A DNA stretch of 31,748 nucleotides from SCGC-AAA076-P13 sp965656035. GTDB lineage: Bacteria > Pseudomonadota > Gammaproteobacteria > Magnimaribacterales > D2472. Below the pieces are notes generated by a model, which made no database searches, was not told where the DNA came from, and was given only the letters and a program-made list of their open reading frames with translations. Shown here one piece after another: positions 1 to 8,230 of this stretch. The stretch spans positions 1 through 31,748 of the forward strand of contig CBFHIO010000008.1 of the NCBI GenBank assembly GCA_965656035.1, read 5' to 3'. Position 1 is the stretch's first letter. Every line of letters begins with the position of its first letter. Made by a program: the position numbers and the translations under genes.

Positions 1-925
1 CAATTAATATTGTGAAGATCATTGTTGATACTATTGCAGTTTTTTGACTAGTTTCTTTTATAAAATCTAAAGACAACTTGCCATTGATAAGAGCTATTAG
101 AAGTGCGCCAGCAGCCCCAATAGCAGACGCCTCTGTTGGAGTCGCTATCCCAGCAATAATAGAACCTAAAACCAAAATAATTAAAAGTAGTGGCAACGCA
201 AGAGTTTTAAGAATATCTATAAATGATGCTGGGTTTGCTTCTGGCTCAAACAGGATATTTGGATTTTTAGAGTTTTGATAGATGGTATAAACCAGGTACC
301 CAAGGCAAATCATAATTCCAGGAACTATGGCGCCAACAAACAAATCCCCAACAGTTACAGTTTGTTGAGAAAAAATACCCATATTATTTTGAGCTCTTTG
401 ATAGGCATTAGACATAACATCACCCAAAAGTACCAATGCAATTGAGGGAGGAATGATCTGTCCTAAGGTTCCAGTTGATGCAACCAAGCCTGATGAAAAA
501 TCTTTTTTATAACCTTGTTGAATAAGAACCGGCAGAGACATAAGCCCCATTGTCACAACCGTTGCCCCAACAATACCTGTACTTGCTGCTAATAGAGCAC
601 CTACAGCAATGATAGAAATACTAAGTCCGCCTCTAATATTCTTAAATGCCAAGGCCATGTTTTCTAACATTCTTGCAGCAATGCCCGACCTTTCAAGAAC
701 AGTCCCCATAAATATAAATAAGGGAACTGCAAGAAGAGTTACGTTATTCATAATGCCAAATATTCTTAGAGGAATGCTTTTCAAAATTGATTCATCAAAT
801 ATTCCAAACGGTATGCAGATTAGAGCAAACAGAATAGAGACACCAGAAAGTGTGAATGCAACAGGATATCCAAACAAGAGAGCTAGACATATTAAAACTA
901 AAAGCAATAAAGGAACTATTTCCAT
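1..925 (-). CDS. TRAP transporter large permease subunit (DctM family), partial
   Basis: This is the sodium-coupled membrane permease of a tripartite ATP-independent periplasmic (TRAP) transporter, which imports organic acids or similar anions delivered by a periplasmic binding protein. I translated the minus strand from an ATG at 925: 308 codons are open to the left edge, so the C-terminal part is outside the window. The protein is a chain of hydrophobic segments and carries the DctM hallmark GQIIPPSIALVLLGD near residues 155-170, plus the second-half motif ATPTEASAIGAAGA. Its start overlaps the end of the small subunit by 10 bp (916-925), so the two are one operon and probably translationally coupled. 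The binding protein (DctP/TAXI type) is not in view. The substrate cannot be told from the sequence; the family assignment is secure. Confidence 0.93.
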   Translation of the reverse strand, partial: MEIVPLLLLVLICLALLFGYPVAFTLSGVSILFALICIPFGIFDESILKSIPLRIFGIMNNVTLLAVPLFIFMGTVLERSGIAARMLENMALAFKNIRGGLSISIIAVGALLAASTGIVGATVVTMGLMSLPVLIQQGYKKDFSSGLVASTGTLGQIIPPSIALVLLGDVMSNAYQRAQNNMGIFSQQTVTVGDLFVGAIVPGIMICLGYLVYTIYQNSKNPNILFEPEANPASFIDILKTLALPLLLIILVLGSIIAGIATPTEASAIGAAGALLIALINGKLSLDFIKETSQKTAIVSTMIFTILI

Positions 926-1389
926 CTTGTCTTTATAAATTGATTTATTAACGCCGCTAAAAGGGTTAGTGGAAATAGAATCATTAATGTTTTTTGAATG
1001 TATACATATGCCAAGCCTCCAGCTTCTGTAGACGCTTCATTCATTTTCCAAGAAGCTTGGATTGTTTCAATAGAATAAAAAAAAGTAACCATAATAAGAG
1101 GGAATAAAAACAACAAACCAAATACAGCGTTTGTTTTCTTTTTATAGCTATCAGAAGCATTTCTATAGAAAATATCAACCCTTACATGCTCATCATGATT
1201 CATGACATAACCAGCACACCCAAGAAAAACTAAAGCATGAAAATACATCACCAGTTCTTGTACATCAGTTCTGCCAATCCCAAAAAAATATCTACTTATA
1301 ATTACGAATACCATTAAAACAACCATCAAGGGTATAAGGTAAGATATTTTTTCTCCTACAAAATTTATATACTTTTCTATAACTTTCAT
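916..1389 (-). CDS. TRAP transporter small permease subunit (DctQ family)
   Basis: This is the four-helix small membrane subunit that pairs with the DctM-type permease. The 157-residue length is normal for the family. Hydrophobic segments lie at about residues 14-34, 47-64, 86-106 and 127-149. The motif HVRVDIFY after the second helix is typical of DctQ proteins of the mannitol/chloroaromatic-like TRAP group. It is the first gene of its operon in this window; the ATG at 1389 faces the divergent yaaA across 36 bp. The substrate is unknown because the binding protein is not visible. Confidence 0.9.
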   Translation of the reverse strand: MKVIEKYINFVGEKISYLIPLMVVLMVFVIISRYFFGIGRTDVQELVMYFHALVFLGCAGYVMNHDEHVRVDIFYRNASDSYKKKTNAVFGLLFLFPLIMVTFFYSIETIQASWKMNEASTEAGGLAYVYIQKTLMILFPLTLLAALINQFIKTRWK

Positions 1390-1425
1390 TAGATGTCTGA
1401 CGCAGATTTAGTTAGAATAAATAGC

Positions 1426-2193
1426 ATGTTAATTGTACTTTCACCAGCAAAAACTTTAGATTATGAATTTGATTCTAAAATCAATCATACTGCACCCCAG
1501 TTTTTAAGCCAATCTTCAAGCCTTATAAAAACTCTTAAAGATAAGGAACCAAAAGATATTGCCAGTCTTATGGGTTTAAGTGATAAATTGGCAGCCTTGA
1601 ATTTTGATCGTTATCAGTCATGGAAAGCATCTAAAACTGTATCAGAAGACAGCAAGCCATCTTTGCTAGTTTTCAAGGGAGATGTATATCAAGGACTTAA
1701 TGCTGAAACTCTTAATGCTAAGCAAATTAAATTTGCTCAAAAGCATTTAAGAATTCTTTCTGGGTTATACGGAATATTAAGACCAATGGATGTTATTAAA
1801 CCCTATAGATTAGAAATGGGCACAAAGTTAGAAACAAATAAAGGTAAAAACTTATACGAATTTTGGGGCAACTCAATTCAAGAGAATGTACTCAATGATT
1901 TAGGATCTCAAAAATCTGACTTATTAATAAACCTAGCTTCCAAGGAATATTTTAGCGTTCTGGGCAAAATGCCTGACTATGTAAATGTTGTATCCCCTGT
2001 ATTCAAAGACTACAAAAATGGTAAATATAAAATAATTAGTTTTTATGCAAAAAAAGCTAGAGGCCTTATGGCTAGATGGATCATTGAGAATGGTGTAAAA
2101 GATTTTGAAAAACTTTCTGGGTTTGATGTAGATGGTTACTATTACTCAAAAGTTGAATCGACTGTCGCCGAGCCTGTTTTTTTAAGAGATTAA
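1426..2193 (+). CDS. yaaA: YaaA family peroxide-stress protein
   Basis: YaaA (DUF328) in E. coli is induced by OxyR and lowers free intracellular iron under peroxide stress; the fold is DNA-binding but the biochemistry is unsettled. The family's N-terminal signature SPAKTLD lies at residues 6-12, and the conserved block RILSGLYGILRPMDVIKPYR lies about mid-protein. The reading frame is open to an ATG at 1393, but I chose the ATG at 1426 because homologues begin MLIVLSPAKTLD; this gives 255 residues, close to E. coli's 258. Neither start has a clear Shine-Dalgarno. The gene is divergent from the TRAP operon and converges with the enoyl-CoA isomerase gene, sharing a TTAA that holds both stop codons. 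Confidence 0.93.
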   Translation: MLIVLSPAKTLDYEFDSKINHTAPQFLSQSSSLIKTLKDKEPKDIASLMGLSDKLAALNFDRYQSWKASKTVSEDSKPSLLVFKGDVYQGLNAETLNAKQIKFAQKHLRILSGLYGILRPMDVIKPYRLEMGTKLETNKGKNLYEFWGNSIQENVLNDLGSQKSDLLINLASKEYFSVLGKMPDYVNVVSPVFKDYKNGKYKIISFYAKKARGLMARWIIENGVKDFEKLSGFDVDGYYYSKVESTVAEPVFLRD

Positions 2194-3047
2194 ATTAACC
2201 CTTCTTTTTCCCAAAAAGATTTTAGTTCCTCTAAGTCATCAAACTCACCTTCAGATTTGCTCATAAATGCTGTTAGTGCAGTTTCGGTATCTTTATTGCT
2301 AATCAAGCTGGCATTCCACATAGCATGATATTCTAAAGAGTCTCTAACCGAATTATCTCTGGCGTAATTAATTTGTTTTTTGATTACTCTGGTAACAAGA
2401 GGAGATTTGCTTGCAATTGTTTGAGCTAGCTTTTCAACTTCTTCCATCATGTTCTCTACAGACGAATAAACATTATTAACAAGACCAAGAGATTTAGCTT
2501 CTGCAGAGTTACATTTTCTTCCTGTGTATGCAAGCTCCCTCAAAACAGCCAAAGGAATTAAAGATGGCAGTCTTTGAAGTGTACCAACATCAGCAGCAAT
2601 GCCAATATCAACTTCTGCAATTTTAAAAAAAGCATCTTCTGAGCAATATCTCATATCACATGCTGCCGCCATATCAATGGCTCCACCAATGCATCCACCC
2701 TGTATAGCTGCTATGGTGGGCATTCTACATTCTTCAAGTACTGTAAAAGTATCCTGAAGTTCTAAAACTTCATGATAAAAAGCCTCTCTTTTTCTTGCAG
2801 GATCAATTTCTTTTTCAGATTTTTTTTGTGGAGCAAAGTTTGCAAAGTCCATGCCAGCACTAAAATGCTTGCCTTGACCCGATAATATTAGAACTCTTGC
2901 ATCAGACTTCTTGTCGATTTCTCTCACTATATCTGGCAGCTCCTTCCAAAAAATTCTTGTCATGGAATTTAACTGATCAGGCCTATTCATAACAAGATGA
3001 GCAACACCATCTTTAATCTGAACATCAAAACAAGAATACTTACTCAT
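2190..3047 (-). CDS. Enoyl-CoA hydratase/isomerase family protein, probable delta3,5-delta2,4-dienoyl-CoA isomerase (ECH1-like)
   Basis: This crotonase-fold enzyme probably shifts the double bonds of 3,5-dienoyl-CoA to 2,4-dienoyl-CoA during beta-oxidation of unsaturated fatty acids with odd-numbered double bonds. The oxyanion-hole segments are KHFSAGMDF (residues 60-68) and IQGGCIGGAIDMAAACD (115-131). The segment EVDIGIAADVGTLQRLP (145-161) closely matches mammalian ECH1. The three ECH1 acidic catalytic positions appear as D125, E145 and D153; ordinary enoyl-CoA hydratases have two glutamates instead. I chose the ATG at 3047 rather than an upstream TTG at 3056; the product is 285 residues. 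Its start overlaps the end of the preceding small ORF by 8 bp, suggesting coupled translation. A general enoyl-CoA hydratase role is the main alternative. Confidence 0.87.
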   Translation of the reverse strand: MSKYSCFDVQIKDGVAHLVMNRPDQLNSMTRIFWKELPDIVREIDKKSDARVLILSGQGKHFSAGMDFANFAPQKKSEKEIDPARKREAFYHEVLELQDTFTVLEECRMPTIAAIQGGCIGGAIDMAAACDMRYCSEDAFFKIAEVDIGIAADVGTLQRLPSLIPLAVLRELAYTGRKCNSAEAKSLGLVNNVYSSVENMMEEVEKLAQTIASKSPLVTRVIKKQINYARDNSVRDSLEYHAMWNASLISNKDTETALTAFMSKSEGEFDDLEELKSFWEKEGLI

Positions 3048-3234
3048 TTTCAGCAATTTTTATAGATTCATTGACAATGCTACGCATCTTTTCTACATGC
3101 TCAAACGTTTTGTGATGAGACATTACAACTTTTCTTTCTTCACTCAATAAAACAAGCATTTTTTTGAGTTTATTTAAATTTTCCAGTAGTTCACTATTCA
3201 TATTTTTTTGTAACATAAATTTAATTAATGGCAT
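3040..3234 (-). CDS. Small hypothetical protein, helical, upstream of the dienoyl-CoA isomerase
   Basis: I do not recognise this 64-residue ORF. It is rich in Lys, Glu, Leu and Met, has no obvious membrane segment, and looks able to form one or two amphipathic or coiled-coil helices (LLENLNKLKKMLVLL, then HVEKMRSIVNESIKIAENE). Its stop codon overlaps the start of the isomerase gene by 8 bp, an arrangement typical of genuine co-translated genes. An AAGAG lies 7 nt before the ATG at 3234; internal ATGs at 3216 and 3201 are alternatives, and a TATAAT overlapping 3233-3238 on this strand would favour 3201 (53 residues). It could be a real small protein or a leader ORF. Confidence 0.5.
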   Translation of the reverse strand: MPLIKFMLQKNMNSELLENLNKLKKMLVLLSEERKVVMSHHKTFEHVEKMRSIVNESIKIAENE

Positions 3235-3240
3235 TATAAT
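3233..3240. promoter_or_regulatory. Palindromic ATTATAAT, possible shared -10 element between divergent genes
   Basis: The octamer ATTATAAT reads the same on both strands and so offers a perfect TATAAT to each direction: 3235-3240 for the acid phosphatase on plus, 3238-3233 for the small ORF on minus. Only 17 bp separate the two outermost start codons, so the phosphatase transcript would have a very short leader. I do not see a convincing -35 box at 17 bp in either direction, so this is a weak prediction. Confidence 0.3.
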
Positions 3241-3251
3241 GCTCTTAATCT

Positions 3252-4109
3252 ATGAAATCACGGAATCTATTATATTTCTCACTTATCCTTTGCACGTTTA
3301 TTAACAATACTTATGCAAAAGAAAAAGAATCAAACAATACTCTTCAAGCTCAGTCAATGCTATCAGTTTTATATGCTCAATCATCAGCTGAATATGAGGC
3401 GAGCAATCTACAAACTTATATTAATGCAAAGTCTTCTCTCGACAAGGCATTGAATGACTCTAATTGGACTGCAGCACTGGAACAGAAGAATAACTTTGAT
3501 GAAAAACCGCCAGCAGTTATTTTAGATATTGATGAAACAGTTTTAAATAACATTCCTTTTCAAGCCAGAGCAATTATTAATGGGCAGTCATATCCAACAG
3601 GGTGGGTTGAATGGATGCTCGAAGAATCTTCTGATGCAGTTGCTGGCGCCTCAGACTTTTTAAATTATGCACATAGTAAAGGCGTAAAAATTTTTTATGT
3701 AACAAATAGAATTGCTTTAGCTGAGGAGGCAACTCGTAACAATATTATAAAATTAGGACTACCCCTTGATACAGACAGAGATGTTTTATTGATGAAGAAT
3801 GAAAATGATTGGACGTCTGACAAGGTTTCAAGAAGAGAGTTGATAGCAAAAGATTACAGAATTTTATTGTTAGTTGGTGATCAGCTAGGTGATTTTTTAC
3901 CTTTAGATGAAACAACGCTTGAACCAAGCTCAAGAAAACATTTAGTATCCAGCTACAACCATATGTGGGGTTCAAAATGGTTCATGATTACTAACCCGAT
4001 GTATGGAAGATGGGAAGCATCAATATATAACAATGAGTATCCCGACACAGAAGATGAGATTATGCAGATGAGGCTAGAAGCGCTAGAGCTAAAAGATAAG
4101 ACAAATTAG
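3252..4109 (+). CDS. Secreted HAD-family acid phosphatase (class B/C type, Acid_phosphat_B)
   Basis: This is a predicted periplasmic phosphomonoesterase related to the Haemophilus e(P4) 5'-nucleotidase family, likely releasing phosphate from nucleotides or other organic phosphates. HAD motif I is DIDET at residues 92-96 (nucleophile D92, acid/base D94), motif II is VTNR at 150-153, and the acidic motif IV is GDQLGDF at 209-215. The N-terminus looks like a cleavable signal peptide with a site after TYA at residues 20-22; C14 is not in a clear lipobox, so it is probably soluble rather than a lipoprotein as e(P4) is. The 285-residue length suits the family. It lies 4 nt before cysQ in the same direction, grouping two phosphate-releasing enzymes. 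The natural substrate is not known. Confidence 0.88.
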   Translation: MKSRNLLYFSLILCTFINNTYAKEKESNNTLQAQSMLSVLYAQSSAEYEASNLQTYINAKSSLDKALNDSNWTAALEQKNNFDEKPPAVILDIDETVLNNIPFQARAIINGQSYPTGWVEWMLEESSDAVAGASDFLNYAHSKGVKIFYVTNRIALAEEATRNNIIKLGLPLDTDRDVLLMKNENDWTSDKVSRRELIAKDYRILLLVGDQLGDFLPLDETTLEPSSRKHLVSSYNHMWGSKWFMITNPMYGRWEASIYNNEYPDTEDEIMQMRLEALELKDKTN

Positions 4110-4113
4110 CATT

Positions 4114-4926
4114 ATGCAAATTGATGCAGAGTTCATAAAAAATCTTAACAAACCTCTTAAAAAAGTCGTTCAAGATGCAGCAAATGCAATTATGGACGTT
4201 TACAAAAAAGATGATTTTGATAGTGAAATAAAATCTGACGGTTCTCCTGTCACAGAGGCTGACAAAAATGCAAATAAAATTATTATTGATGCGCTAACAG
4301 AAATTACTCCAAGCATTCCAATAGTTTCGGAAGAAACTTATAAAAAAGAATCAGATATACCTAAAACTCCTTATTGGCTAGTTGATCCTTTAGATGGCAC
4401 AAGGGAATTTCTAAATAAGTCCAAAGACTTTACCGTTAATATAGCTCTTATAGAAAATACTGAACCTATTTTTGGAATCATATGTGCTCCAACTTCAGGC
4501 AAAGTTTGGCTTGGATCTAAATTTAATATTCCCACTTGTGAGGAAACATCAATTGACATTTTAAGAATCGTTATGAGTAAAAGCCATCAAACAGATAAAG
4601 ACAAAATGTTTTTTGATTATCTTAATAATTTAAACGTTACTTATGAAATTATAGAAAAAGGTAGTTCATTAAAGTTATGTTCTCTTGCTGATAACAAAGC
4701 TGATTTATATCCAAGGTTTGGACCTACTTCAGAATGGGATATTGCAGCTGGACACGCTATATTAATTGCAAATGGTGGCACTATTTGCCAAATGCCCAAT
4801 GCTGAAGATCTTAGGTACTCAAAAGAAGAAAGCATCTTAAACCCTGCTTTCATTGCATTTAGAAATCAGACTATAAAAAACCAATATTTACCTATTTTGA
4901 GCGAGTTTTATAAAAAGTTGGTATAA
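4114..4926 (+). CDS. cysQ: 3'(2'),5'-bisphosphate nucleotidase CysQ
   Basis: This enzyme removes the 3' phosphate from adenosine 3',5'-bisphosphate (PAP), a by-product of sulfate assimilation and of phosphopantetheine transfer, and belongs to the magnesium-dependent, lithium-sensitive inositol monophosphatase superfamily. Metal-binding motifs are visible: EE of VSEETY at residues 73-74, DPLDGTREF at 91-99, and WDIAAGHA at 208-215. GSSLKLC (183-189) is the CysQ-type substrate-side motif. The length of 270 residues is slightly above E. coli CysQ (246). It follows the acid phosphatase by 4 nt and precedes rpoH by 58 bp. An inositol-monophosphatase-type specificity is the alternative, but TREF and GSSLKLC favour CysQ. 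Confidence 0.9.
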   Translation: MQIDAEFIKNLNKPLKKVVQDAANAIMDVYKKDDFDSEIKSDGSPVTEADKNANKIIIDALTEITPSIPIVSEETYKKESDIPKTPYWLVDPLDGTREFLNKSKDFTVNIALIENTEPIFGIICAPTSGKVWLGSKFNIPTCEETSIDILRIVMSKSHQTDKDKMFFDYLNNLNVTYEIIEKGSSLKLCSLADNKADLYPRFGPTSEWDIAAGHAILIANGGTICQMPNAEDLRYSKEESILNPAFIAFRNQTIKNQYLPILSEFYKKLV

Positions 4927-4928
4927 TT

Positions 4929-4957
4929 TTGTTTATAACATTAATTAATAATATAAT
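4929..4957 (+). promoter_or_regulatory. Candidate sigma-70-type promoter for rpoH
   Basis: TTGTTT at 4929-4934 is followed by a 17-bp spacer and TATAAT at 4952-4957 in the 58-bp gap between cysQ and rpoH. This predicts transcription from about 4964 and a leader of about 20 nt. The -10 box is perfect but the -35 matches only its TTG. A second TATAAT at 4975-4980 lies too near the start codon to be used unless the message is leaderless. The region is extremely AT-rich, so chance matches are likely. Confidence 0.35.
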
Positions 4958-4984
4958 TTATTATAAATAAAACTTATAATAAGC

Positions 4985-5845
4985 ATGGGAACACAGCTAC
5001 AACCATCTCAGTTAAACAGTCCAGGTAAGGATATAGAATCCTATTTGGCTTCTGTTCATTCAATTCCTATACTTTCTAAAGAAGAGGAACAGGAACTAGC
5101 GCTCAAATTATATGAAGAAGACGATCTTGATGCAGCAAGACAGTTAGTTATTCATCACTTAAGGTTTGTTGTTCACATTGCAAGATCTTATCAAGGATAT
5201 GGTCTTCCATTGGCTGATCTTATTCAAGAAGGCAATGTAGGCCTTATAAAAGCTGTTGATAAATATGATCCGCATAGAGGAGTAAAGGTAGTTTCTTTTG
5301 CTGTTCATTGGATTAAAGCTGAAATACATGAGTACATACTTAAAAATTGGAGACTGGTAAAAATAGCTACAACCAAAGCTCAAAGAAAGTTATTTTTTAA
5401 CTTAAGAGGCAAGAAGAAAAATCTTGAATGGCTAACCAAGGAAGAGGCAGAAAACATTGCTAAGGATCTTAACGTTGAAGTTAAAGATGTTCTTCATATG
5501 GAAAACAGGCTCTCCTCAAATGATGCTTCATTTGATACACCTGTTCCTTCTGGTGACGATGACGAGATGATGTCGCCTTCGCAATATCTTGAAGATAAAA
5601 CATATGATCCTGAGGTTATTGTTGCTAATGCTGAGGCTGATAACATGAATCAGAGCGAATTAGTTGAAGCTCTTAAAATGTTAGATGATAGAAGCAAAGA
5701 TATTCTCCAAAGAAGGTATTTGGCAGAAAACAAAGCAACATTGCATGAATTAGCTGAAGAGTATGATGTGTCTGCAGAAAGAATTAGACAAATTGAGAAC
5801 GGAGCATTAAAAAAACTAAAGTCTATAATGCAAAGCGAAGCTTAA
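4985..5845 (+). CDS. rpoH: RNA polymerase sigma factor RpoH (sigma-32)
   Basis: This is the heat-shock sigma factor that directs RNA polymerase to chaperone and protease promoters. Region 2 contains LPLADLIQEGNVGLIKAVDKY (residues 74-94) and the region around W109 used for -10 melting. The RpoH box QRKLFFNLR lies at 133-141, diagnostic for sigma-32 and involved in its chaperone- and protease-dependent control. The C-terminal region 4 helix-turn-helix is visible in ATLHELAEEYDVSAERIRQIE near the end. The 286-residue length is close to E. coli's 284. No Shine-Dalgarno is evident before the ATG. The usual ftsY-ftsE-ftsX neighbours are absent; it sits between cysQ and trmB. Confidence 0.97.
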   Translation: MGTQLQPSQLNSPGKDIESYLASVHSIPILSKEEEQELALKLYEEDDLDAARQLVIHHLRFVVHIARSYQGYGLPLADLIQEGNVGLIKAVDKYDPHRGVKVVSFAVHWIKAEIHEYILKNWRLVKIATTKAQRKLFFNLRGKKKNLEWLTKEEAENIAKDLNVEVKDVLHMENRLSSNDASFDTPVPSGDDDEMMSPSQYLEDKTYDPEVIVANAEADNMNQSELVEALKMLDDRSKDILQRRYLAENKATLHELAEEYDVSAERIRQIENGALKKLKSIMQSEA

Positions 5846-5873
5846 TCAAAATCAATCATCATCCCCTTGATAA

Positions 5874-6521
5874 ATGCATAACAAATTTCTTCCATCATTT
5901 GTTCAAAGAAAAGGTCGCATTACAAAAAGCCAAGAGGACAATCTTTACAAGCTTCATTCACATCAAATAACCTCTCATGCTCAGATATTGTCTGAGAAAG
6001 ATAATTATAAAGAAATTATCTTAGAAATAGGCTTTGGCAATGGAGAGAGTCTTATTAATCTTGCACAAGACAATCCACATAATTTATACATTGGCTCAGA
6101 AGTTTATATGGCAGGAATTGGCCAGGTTCTTGGAGCAATTAGGGATAACGAATTAACTAACATAAGATTAATTACTGGTGATATAAGATTATTTTTAGAC
6201 AAAATTAATCAACCAATTTTTGATGTAGTTCTAATAATCTGCCCTGACCCATGGCCCAAATTAAAACATCATAAAAGACGCATGATCAATTCAGAGTTTT
6301 TAGATTTAACTCATAAAGTTTTAAAATTGAGTGGCCATCTTTTTATATCTACAGATTGGGAGAATTATGCTGAATCAATTGAAGAATCAATTAATCAAAA
6401 CTTAACCTTTGAAGTTATAACTTCTTCGCCATACGAACATCTGAAACTTACTAAATTTCAGAAAAGAGCTATTGAAGAGGGCAGAAAAATATATTCTTTT
6501 TCACTCAAAAAAATTAGTTAA
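5874..6521 (+). CDS. trmB: tRNA (guanine-N7-)-methyltransferase TrmB
   Basis: TrmB methylates G46 in the variable loop of many tRNAs using S-adenosylmethionine. The SAM-binding motif EIGFGNGES lies at residues 51-59 and the family's catalytic/tRNA-binding block PDPWPKLKHHKRR at 124-136. At 215 residues it is slightly shorter than E. coli TrmB (239), mostly at the N-terminus, and begins close to the conserved RxGR-type segment (RKGRITKSQ). It lies 28 nt after rpoH in the same direction and converges with hemW, the two reading frames overlapping by 8 bp. No Shine-Dalgarno is clear before the ATG. Confidence 0.95.
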   Translation: MHNKFLPSFVQRKGRITKSQEDNLYKLHSHQITSHAQILSEKDNYKEIILEIGFGNGESLINLAQDNPHNLYIGSEVYMAGIGQVLGAIRDNELTNIRLITGDIRLFLDKINQPIFDVVLIICPDPWPKLKHHKRRMINSEFLDLTHKVLKLSGHLFISTDWENYAESIEESINQNLTFEVITSSPYEHLKLTKFQKRAIEEGRKIYSFSLKKIS

Positions 6522-7647
6522 AGGTATTTATAGTATCGTTTAGAAATTTATACCCTTTATCGGTTGCCTTAATCAAATCTTGATCTATTAAGCCTTTATC
6601 AAAGCCATGCTGTAATTTTTCTTTAAAGCTGTTAGAAATGTAAACACCTCTTTTTTCAAGATCTTCTATAGACACTCCGTCTTTTACTCTTAAAACATTC
6701 ATAGCAAGATCAAGGTCGTATGAAGAATTATCTATTTGAATTTTAGTTATCTTTGATGGATCACTTATATATGATTCAATCTTTTTTAATTTAATCATTC
6801 GAGTTATTGAATTTTCTTCTGTAATTTTACTATGGGCTCCTGGACCTATGCCGAGGTAGTCCCCGTAGAGCCAATAATTCATGTTATGTTTGCTCAATGA
6901 ATTATTTTTAGCCCAAGATGAAACCTCATACTGAAAGATATTATGTGCGTTTAAGCTTTCTTTGGCTGCAATTTCCATTAATTCTATAGTTTTATCAGAC
7001 GGTATATCGAGTTCTTTTTTATAGAAAATTGTGTTGGGTTCAATAGTTAGCTGATAAAGAGATAGGTGATCGATCTTACTTTCGCAGAAGGTTTGAATAT
7101 CTTTTTTTAGAGATTTAACTGATTGATTCATGATTCCGTACATCAAATCAATTGATATATTTATTTCTTTAAATTCTGATGCAATTTTAATTGCTTGATA
7201 ACTATCACTACTATTATGATTTCTCTCCAGAGCATCTAGAGTATTTTGATCAAAGCTCTGAATCCCAATGGAGATTCTATTAACTCCAGCTTCAATAATT
7301 TCTTCAATATATGGATGAGTTACTTCTTTTGGATTTAATTCAAAACTTATTTCACACCCCTCTTTTAAAAGACCCATATCTATTAAATTTATTAGAATTT
7401 TTTTAATCATTTTTGCAGAAACTAATGATGGAGTTCCTCCCCCAAAATACACAGAGCTAAATTTTCTATTTTGTATGTATTGGCCTGATCCTCTTAAATC
7501 TTGATGAAGAGCTTCTAAGAGCTTATCTTCATCGCCTTCTAATTTATTTGTATTTATATTGAAGTCACAGTAAGGACACTTCTTCTCACACCATGGAAGA
7601 TGCACATATAGTGATAAAGGTACTTTGCTAGGATTTAAGTTTTTCAA
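6514..7647 (-). CDS. hemW: Radical SAM heme chaperone HemW
   Basis: HemW is a radical-SAM protein related to oxygen-independent coproporphyrinogen oxidase (HemN) but acting as a heme-binding chaperone that inserts heme into respiratory proteins. The iron-sulfur cysteines are C20, C24 and C27 (CEKKCPYCDF). The radical-SAM glycine motif YFGGGTPSL and the segment ISIGIQSFDQNTLDALERNH follow, and a wing-like C-terminal domain completes 377 residues (E. coli 378). No ATG lies near the expected N-terminus; the start is a TTG at 7647, placed within the end of rdgB (20 bp overlap). It is the last gene of the long minus-strand operon, and its name depends on family context rather than on residues that separate HemW from HemN. 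Confidence 0.93.
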   Translation of the reverse strand: MKNLNPSKVPLSLYVHLPWCEKKCPYCDFNINTNKLEGDEDKLLEALHQDLRGSGQYIQNRKFSSVYFGGGTPSLVSAKMIKKILINLIDMGLLKEGCEISFELNPKEVTHPYIEEIIEAGVNRISIGIQSFDQNTLDALERNHNSSDSYQAIKIASEFKEINISIDLMYGIMNQSVKSLKKDIQTFCESKIDHLSLYQLTIEPNTIFYKKELDIPSDKTIELMEIAAKESLNAHNIFQYEVSSWAKNNSLSKHNMNYWLYGDYLGIGPGAHSKITEENSITRMIKLKKIESYISDPSKITKIQIDNSSYDLDLAMNVLRVKDGVSIEDLEKRGVYISNSFKEKLQHGFDKGLIDQDLIKATDKGYKFLNDTINTFN

Positions 7648-8230
7648 GCTCTTTTATGAATGATTTTGCTGCAACACCTCTATGACTTATTCTATTTTTT
7701 TCTTCAGCATCAATAGAGGCCATTGATACACTATATCCATTAGGATAGAAAATTTTGTCATAACCAAAGCCACCATCACCTGAGCTTTTAATTGAAATTT
7801 TTCCATGAATTTCACCTATTGAATAAAGAGGTATGGGATCTGTATCTGAACGAACACCTACCAAGACACAGACATAAAAGGCATCAAGAGAGGCAACATT
7901 TTTTTTATTTAATTCAGCAATAATCTTATCTCTATTATCTTTGTCGGACGCTTCTTCACCTGCATACCTTGCAGAATAAATTCCTGGTGCAAAGTCTAAC
8001 TTTGGTACAACTAATCCGGAATCGTCTGCAACAGTAAAGAGATTTGATTTTTTTGAACCATGCCTAGCTTTTTTTAAAGCGTTTTCAAAGAATGAAATCC
8101 CGTCTTCGATAGCATCATCAATTCCTAGCTTTTCTTGAGATATTATTTCAAAGCCTTTAAAAATTTTTTTAAATTCCCTTATTTTTCCTTGATTAGATGA
8201 AGCAAGAAGGATTTTATTATTTTTTAGCAA
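7628..8230 (-). CDS. rdgB: XTP/dITP/ITP pyrophosphatase RdgB
   Basis: RdgB (Ham1 family) hydrolyses non-canonical purine triphosphates such as dITP and XTP to the monophosphate and pyrophosphate, keeping them out of DNA and RNA. Family motifs are SSNQGKIREF at the N-terminus (homologues SxNxGKxxE), ADDSGLVVPKL with PGIYSARYAG in the middle, and GDGGFGYDKIFYP towards the end. The frame is open far upstream into metW, but the homologous protein begins at a TTG at 8230, giving 200 residues (E. coli 197). An AAGGAG at 8245-8240, 9 nt before that TTG, supports this start. It overlaps metW by 14 bp and hemW by 20 bp. Confidence 0.94.
   Translation of the reverse strand: MLKNNKILLASSNQGKIREFKKIFKGFEIISQEKLGIDDAIEDGISFFENALKKARHGSKKSNLFTVADDSGLVVPKLDFAPGIYSARYAGEEASDKDNRDKIIAELNKKNVASLDAFYVCVLVGVRSDTDPIPLYSIGEIHGKISIKSSGDGGFGYDKIFYPNGYSVSMASIDAEEKNRISHRGVAAKSFIKELEKLKS

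Noticed and set aside
609..938. 109-residue plus-strand ORF
   Set aside because: It lies antisense to the TRAP large permease, whose translation shows clear family motifs.
5846..5873. Possible hairpin (ATCAA...TTGAT) between rpoH and trmB
   Set aside because: Five-bp arms, no T-tract; not a credible terminator.
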